Source: Pseudomonadota bacterium (GTDB taxonomy: Bacteria; Myxococcota; Polyangia; Polyangiales; Polyangiaceae). From it: 11,257 nucleotides of DNA. The stretch spans positions 1 to 11,257 of the forward strand of contig JAEZYO010000199.1 of assembly GCA_023419055.1 (NCBI GenBank), given 5' to 3'. A program made the translations under genes and the position numbers. The notes under the pieces were generated by a model. It had not been told where the DNA came from. It ran no database searches and saw nothing but the letters and a program-made list of their open reading frames with translations. Below are positions 7,596 to 11,257 of this stretch, in pieces (within the stretch, counting starts at the first letter, position 1; every line of letters starts with the position of its first letter).

Positions 7596-7604
7596 TGGTA
7601 GCAT
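7596..7604 (+). promoter_or_regulatory. Candidate extended -10 promoter, possibly giving a leaderless transcript
   Basis: TGGTAGCAT has the form of an extended -10 element (TGn followed by TAGCAT, 4 of 6 to TATAAT). No good -35 is seen, which extended -10 promoters can tolerate. Transcription would begin about 6-8 nt downstream, at about 7610-7612, right at the GTG/ATG start pair of the next gene, which also lacks a Shine-Dalgarno sequence. This is suggestive only. Confidence 0.3.
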
Positions 7605-7614
7605 CGTCGTCGTG

Positions 7615-10600
7615 ATGCGGACTCGTCAGAAGACGAAGAGTCGAGCTTTGCCGCGTCGGTCGGCAACCTTTCTCGCGGGCGCTCTCTCGGCCCTGGGCGC
7701 GGGTTGCTCGCGCGACGAGGTTCCCGAGCGGACGACCTTCTACCAGCGCGAGATCGCGCCCACGCTCGAACGCTCCTGCACGCGCGGCGCGGCGGGGTCG
7801 GGCTGTCACGTCTCGCCCGACGGCAGCAATGCTTTCGGCAACCTCGACGTCACGAGCTACGAGTCGCTCACGCTGCGCCGCGATCTCTTCGCGAGCTACG
7901 GGCCTTACGGCATCCCCGGGCTCTTGCTGAAGGTCGTGCCGCCGTACCGCCTGGCCCTCACGTCGTGGAAGACGAACGAGCCGACGCTGATCACGACCGA
8001 GATCGCTCACCAGGGCGATCGCTTGGTGGACTTCACGAGCCCCGCCTACAACACGCTCGAGGCGTGGATCGACAACGGGGCCGCCGAGAACAACGCGCCG
8101 GCCGCGCCGGTCAAGAAGGACCCCGGAGCCTGCGCGCAGGAGCTCGGGGAAGATCCGCTGTTCGACGCGGCGGTCGACCCGGCGACGGCCGACTGGGACG
8201 TCTTCGTCGAGAAGGTGAACCCCGTGCTCGGGAGCACGTGCGCGGGCTCGAACTGCCACGGCTCGCCCACGAACTCGCTCTACCTCACTTGCGGCGACTC
8301 CGAAGAGCAGACGCGCTGGAACTACTTCGCCGCGGCCGACTACGTGGCGGCCGATCCCGGCGCCAGCGAGATCTTGAGGCGCACCCTCTCGCCCTCTGCC
8401 GGCGGCACCTACCACGAGGGTGGTGAGATCTTCCGCACGACGAACGACGGCGGCTACGTCGCGCTCAGCGAGTGGGCCACGCTGCGGGGCGCGCCCACGA
8501 ACGTTCCGCCCGACGAGGGCTTCGAGTTTTTCACCGATCGCGTCCAGCCCATGCTCGTGAAGCGCGGCTGCATGATGCTCGGTTGCCACTCGCCGTCCAT
8601 GTTCCACGACTACCGGCTGCGTGGCGGCAGCGGCGGTCACTTCGGGCTGCCCGCGACGCGCAAGAACTACACGCTCACGCTCGAGCAGCTCGCGCTCGAG
8701 TCGCCTGATCCGAACGCCAGCCGGCTCCTCCGCAAGAACCTCGCGCCGGCGCCCGACGGCATCGGCATCAAGCACCGCGGCGGCCCGCTTTTGGCGCGGC
8801 CGGACGACAGCCCTGCGTGCGATCTGGAAGCCGCGGCGACCGGGCCGCTCGACGAGCAAGATCCGTATTGCGTGATCGTCGCGTGGTTCGAGCGCGAGCG
8901 CGCCGCGCGGCTCGGAGAGACCGATCCGTTCACCGGCATCGCCTTCGTGCGCAGGCCGGCGAGCGCCGGGCCCGATCGGCCGCAAGATTTCGAGGTTTAC
9001 CAGCCGGGCGCCGACGTGATCCGCGCTGCCGCCTCCTACGACGAGGCCGGCGCGGTGGTGCTCGGCGCCGAGACCAGCCTCTCGACGCTCTGCGGCCTGA
9101 ACCCGGCGACGAGTGACGCGCGGCGTCCCGCCGTCTCCTGGGATGGGACCAAGGTCGCGTTCGCGGCGCGTGGCTCGGCGAGTGAGCCGTTCAGGATCTA
9201 CGTCGTGGAAGGCGACGCTTGCGCGCTCGAGAGCGCCATCGACGCCACCCCGGTGGACGAGGCGGGCAACTCCGTGCCCGACAACGGCGAGCTCGTGCAC
9301 AACTTCGACCCCGCGTTCGCGCCGGACGGTCGCATCGTCTTCGCCTCCACGCGCGGCAACGTGATGAACACGACCGCGTTCTCCTACGAGGGCCCGCAGC
9401 GCACTCCGGCCGATCCGTCCAAGCTCAACTCGAACCTCTACGTGCGCGAGCTCGACGGCTCGATCCGCCAGCTTACCTTCTTGCTCAACCAGGAGCTCAC
9501 GCCGTCGTTCATGCGCGACGGTCGCGTGATCCTGGTCGCCGAGAAGCGCGCGCCGGGCTTCTACCAGCTCGCCGGAAGGCGCATCAACCTCGACGGCGGC
9601 GACTATCACCCGCTCTTCGGCCAGCGCAGCAGCGTCGGCTTCAACCAGTACACGGACCTGGTCGAGCTCGCGGACAAGAACTTCGCGGCCATCTTCAGCG
9701 ACCGCGGCGCGTCACACGGCGCGGGCACGCTCGCGATCGTGAACCGCAGCGTCGGGATCGATCAGCGGAGCGACGTTCCGGAGGACTACCTGGTCGATCC
9801 GGAAGCGCTCTCGCGCATCAACCCCGAGTTTTTCCAGCATTCCATCAGCATCCCGGATCCGGCCGCGACGGGCAAAACCGAGACCGCGGGCGCGTACCGG
9901 AACCCGTCTCCGCTCCCGAACGGGCACTTGCTCGTGAGCTACGCGCCGAACGTCGTGAACCTGGAGTCGTTCTCCGGCAACTTCGACGTGTACGATTTCG
10001 ATCCCGTCACCGGCGCGAAGTCGCCGCTCGTCGCGGGCGCCGACGACGAGCTCTGGCCGGTCGCGATCTACAAGCGGACGCCGGGCACCATCTTCGTCTC
10101 CAAGCTCGAGGAGCCGAACGGCTCGTCGCGCATCTTCACCGATGAGGAGCGCAAGTCGCGAGCCAAGGTCACCTACCTCGACGTCGGCTTGCTCACGACC
10201 CTCCTGTTCCAGAACACGCGCACCGGCCGTGGGGTGCCGCCGAAGACGCCGCCGCTCTTCATCTGGGAGAACCTCCCGCCGGAGCCCGGCGTGACGAGCT
10301 ACAGCGGGCCGTTCTCGACCAGCGACGAGTTCGGTGAGCTCTACGTGCGGCGCCAGCTGCTCGGCCAGGTGCGGCCGGAGATGGACGGCTCGGCGGCGGT
10401 TTACGTGCCGGGAGGCGCGCCGGTGCTCCTGCAGACCAACGTGAAGCTCGCGGGTGACTCGGCGCCGGTCACGCATTTCCAGCGTGAAGAAGTTCAGTTT
10501 TACCCGGGCGAGGAGATCCGCCAGAGCTTCCGGCGCGATCTGTTCGACGGCATTTGCGCCGGCTGCCACGGCTCGGTGAGCGGCATCGAGATGGAGGTCG

Positions 10601-10710
10601 CGGTGAACCCGGACATCCTCACGAGCGCTTCGAGCGTCGAGGCTCGCAACGCGACGCCCTCCGACTTCACGCGGCCGGTTTCGGATCCGTCGGGCCCGGA
10701 CTTTCCCTAA
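7615..10710 (+). CDS. Multi-module cytochrome-like beta-propeller lipoprotein, paralogue of the 774-aa protein
   Basis: A 1031-aa protein from the ATG at 7615; the adjacent in-frame GTG at 7612 is an equal alternative, and no ribosome site is seen. The signal peptide ends in LGAGC (lipid-bearing C31). Three related modules follow (about 42-155, 193-292, 303-432). Each begins with an aromatic-rich helix and (V/A)xPxL, then a cysteine-histidine motif, and ends in a W-containing helix. The motifs are CX8CH (55-65), CX4CH (209-215) and CX4CH (319-325) rather than CXXCH. A propeller follows (about 500-830: SWDGTKVAF, APDGRIVFAS, MRDGRVILVA, SPLPNGHLLVSY), then a beta domain with LGQVRPEMDGSA (916-927) and CAGCH (981-985). 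The protein ends 46 residues later, without the second cytochrome domain of its paralogue. The last part aligns by eye with the 774-aa protein. A multihaem envelope electron carrier is the likely role; haem loading at the unusual motifs is uncertain. Confidence 0.78.
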   Translation: MRTRQKTKSRALPRRSATFLAGALSALGAGCSRDEVPERTTFYQREIAPTLERSCTRGAAGSGCHVSPDGSNAFGNLDVTSYESLTLRRDLFASYGPYGIPGLLLKVVPPYRLALTSWKTNEPTLITTEIAHQGDRLVDFTSPAYNTLEAWIDNGAAENNAPAAPVKKDPGACAQELGEDPLFDAAVDPATADWDVFVEKVNPVLGSTCAGSNCHGSPTNSLYLTCGDSEEQTRWNYFAAADYVAADPGASEILRRTLSPSAGGTYHEGGEIFRTTNDGGYVALSEWATLRGAPTNVPPDEGFEFFTDRVQPMLVKRGCMMLGCHSPSMFHDYRLRGGSGGHFGLPATRKNYTLTLEQLALESPDPNASRLLRKNLAPAPDGIGIKHRGGPLLARPDDSPACDLEAAATGPLDEQDPYCVIVAWFERERAARLGETDPFTGIAFVRRPASAGPDRPQDFEVYQPGADVIRAAASYDEAGAVVLGAETSLSTLCGLNPATSDARRPAVSWDGTKVAFAARGSASEPFRIYVVEGDACALESAIDATPVDEAGNSVPDNGELVHNFDPAFAPDGRIVFASTRGNVMNTTAFSYEGPQRTPADPSKLNSNLYVRELDGSIRQLTFLLNQELTPSFMRDGRVILVAEKRAPGFYQLAGRRINLDGGDYHPLFGQRSSVGFNQYTDLVELADKNFAAIFSDRGASHGAGTLAIVNRSVGIDQRSDVPEDYLVDPEALSRINPEFFQHSISIPDPAATGKTETAGAYRNPSPLPNGHLLVSYAPNVVNLESFSGNFDVYDFDPVTGAKSPLVAGADDELWPVAIYKRTPGTIFVSKLEEPNGSSRIFTDEERKSRAKVTYLDVGLLTTLLFQNTRTGRGVPPKTPPLFIWENLPPEPGVTSYSGPFSTSDEFGELYVRRQLLGQVRPEMDGSAAVYVPGGAPVLLQTNVKLAGDSAPVTHFQREEVQFYPGEEIRQSFRRDLFDGICAGCHGSVSGIEMEVAVNPDILTSASSVEARNATPSDFTRPVSDPSGPDFP

Positions 10711-11257
10711 CGCGCCCCGGGTGCCGCGGGCATCGCGGGCATCATCGGTTGAGGCGGCGTGCCGCCGAACGACAGGAGCGCGCGCGACTGGATCATGATG
10801 CCCTGCTGTTGGCGAGGCTGTCCGGGCGGACCCGCGGGCGCCGCACCGAGCCCGACCGCGAGCGCGGAGGTGATGTCGCCGCCGAGCGGGAACGAGTTGC
10901 CCGCCTTGTACTCGAGGCGGCCCTCGCTCACCGACTGGAACTCGCTCATCTCGTTCGGCACGCCGGGCGGGAGACCCGGGAGCTCGAGCTTGGGGCTCGC
11001 CGAGTAGCGCTTGGTGCTGAGGCTCAGCGTGACGACGCCGTCCTTGATCGCCTCGACCTTCGCGAGCCGGTACGTGACCATGTCGAGGCCGAGCACGCCC
11101 TCGCGGCTCTTCACCATCCAGTACGCGCCCGTACCGACCGGCTTCGCGGGGACCGGCACCGTCACGAGCGCGACCGCGTCCTTCAGCGACTCGGCCCACG
11201 TCGCGAGATCTCCGGGGACGCCCTTCGCGAGCTCGAGTTTGTAGTCGCGCCCCGTAC
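10707..11257 (-). CDS. Unknown protein, 5' end beyond the window
   Basis: The frame is open to the window edge. A GTG at 11165 is in frame, but the upstream codons (reading TGRDYKLELAKGVPGDLATW) look like ordinary coding sequence, so the true start lies outside; about 182 residues are visible. I do not recognise the gene with confidence. The visible part is rich in short beta-strand-like stretches (VTYRLAKVEAIKDGVVTLSL, EGRLEYKAGN) and has the motif PVGTGAYWMVKS. It ends in a low-complexity tail of Pro, Gly, Gln, Met and Ala (from about GAAPAGPPGQP to the C-terminus). The pattern recalls secreted beta-rich proteins of unknown function common in myxobacteria, possibly DUF6263-like, but this is a guess. 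Without the N-terminus, export cannot be judged. Its stop codon overlaps that of the 1031-aa lipoprotein gene. Confidence 0.65.
   Translation of the reverse strand, partial: TGRDYKLELAKGVPGDLATWAESLKDAVALVTVPVPAKPVGTGAYWMVKSREGVLGLDMVTYRLAKVEAIKDGVVTLSLSTKRYSASPKLELPGLPPGVPNEMSEFQSVSEGRLEYKAGNSFPLGGDITSALAVGLGAAPAGPPGQPRQQQGIMIQSRALLSFGGTPPQPMMPAMPAAPGAR

Noticed and set aside
7273..9609. 778-codon minus-strand open frame opposite the HEAT and 1031-aa genes
   Set aside because: Spans two plausible plus-strand genes and their gap, and its translation has the composition of an antisense shadow with no motif.
10753..10766. GGCGGC/GCCGCC hairpin as terminator of the 1031-aa gene
   Set aside because: Loop of only 2-4 nt, no T-run, and it lies within the coding sequence of the leftward gene, where GC-rich codons make such repeats common.
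9712..11199. 495-codon minus-strand open frame at the right end
   Set aside because: Runs through the 3' part of the 1031-aa gene and overlaps the unknown leftward gene in another frame; Arg/Ala/Val-rich with no domain.

Overview
The window is GC-rich throughout, with long spurious antisense ORFs behind most real genes. The content fits a myxobacterium (Myxococcota, probably Polyangia). The strongest pointer is a FrzS/AglZ-type gliding-motility protein: a receiver-like domain with no phospho-accepting aspartate, fused to a very long coiled coil. Predicted lipoproteins carrying c-type haem motifs and beta-propeller blades point the same way. This placement is inferred from gene families, not from a marker gene.

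Left part (1-4010): a TrkA/KtrA-type potassium-channel regulator runs rightward. It meets, tail to tail with only 7 nt between stop codons, a leftward pair: hisIE (bifunctional histidine biosynthesis enzyme, 4010-3339) followed after 93 nt by the 851-aa pseudo-receiver/coiled-coil protein (3245-690). A 239-nt divergent region (4011-4249) separates hisIE from the next block.

Central and right part (4250-10710): three rightward genes, all predicted to be exported. Gene 1 is a 774-aa lipoprotein with a propeller, a beta domain and two CXXCH haem motifs, resembling the hydrazine synthase alpha-subunit (HzsA)-like family. Gene 2, 17 nt downstream, is a 311-aa periplasmic HEAT-repeat protein with a CXXC pair. 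After a terminator-like hairpin comes gene 3, a 1031-aa lipoprotein paralogous to gene 1 in its propeller and final haem region. At its N-terminus gene 3 adds three repeated cytochrome-like modules with unusual CX8CH, CX4CH and CX4CH motifs. No hzsB/hzsC-like gene is visible, so hydrazine synthesis should not be assumed. A surface or periplasmic redox system of unknown substrate is the most defensible reading, and this is the best candidate here for an undescribed system.

Right edge: a leftward gene of unknown function (10707 to beyond 11257, 5' end missing) overlaps the end of gene 3, with the two stop codons sharing the tetranucleotide CTAA. No tRNA, rRNA, CRISPR array, insertion sequence or phage gene was recognised.
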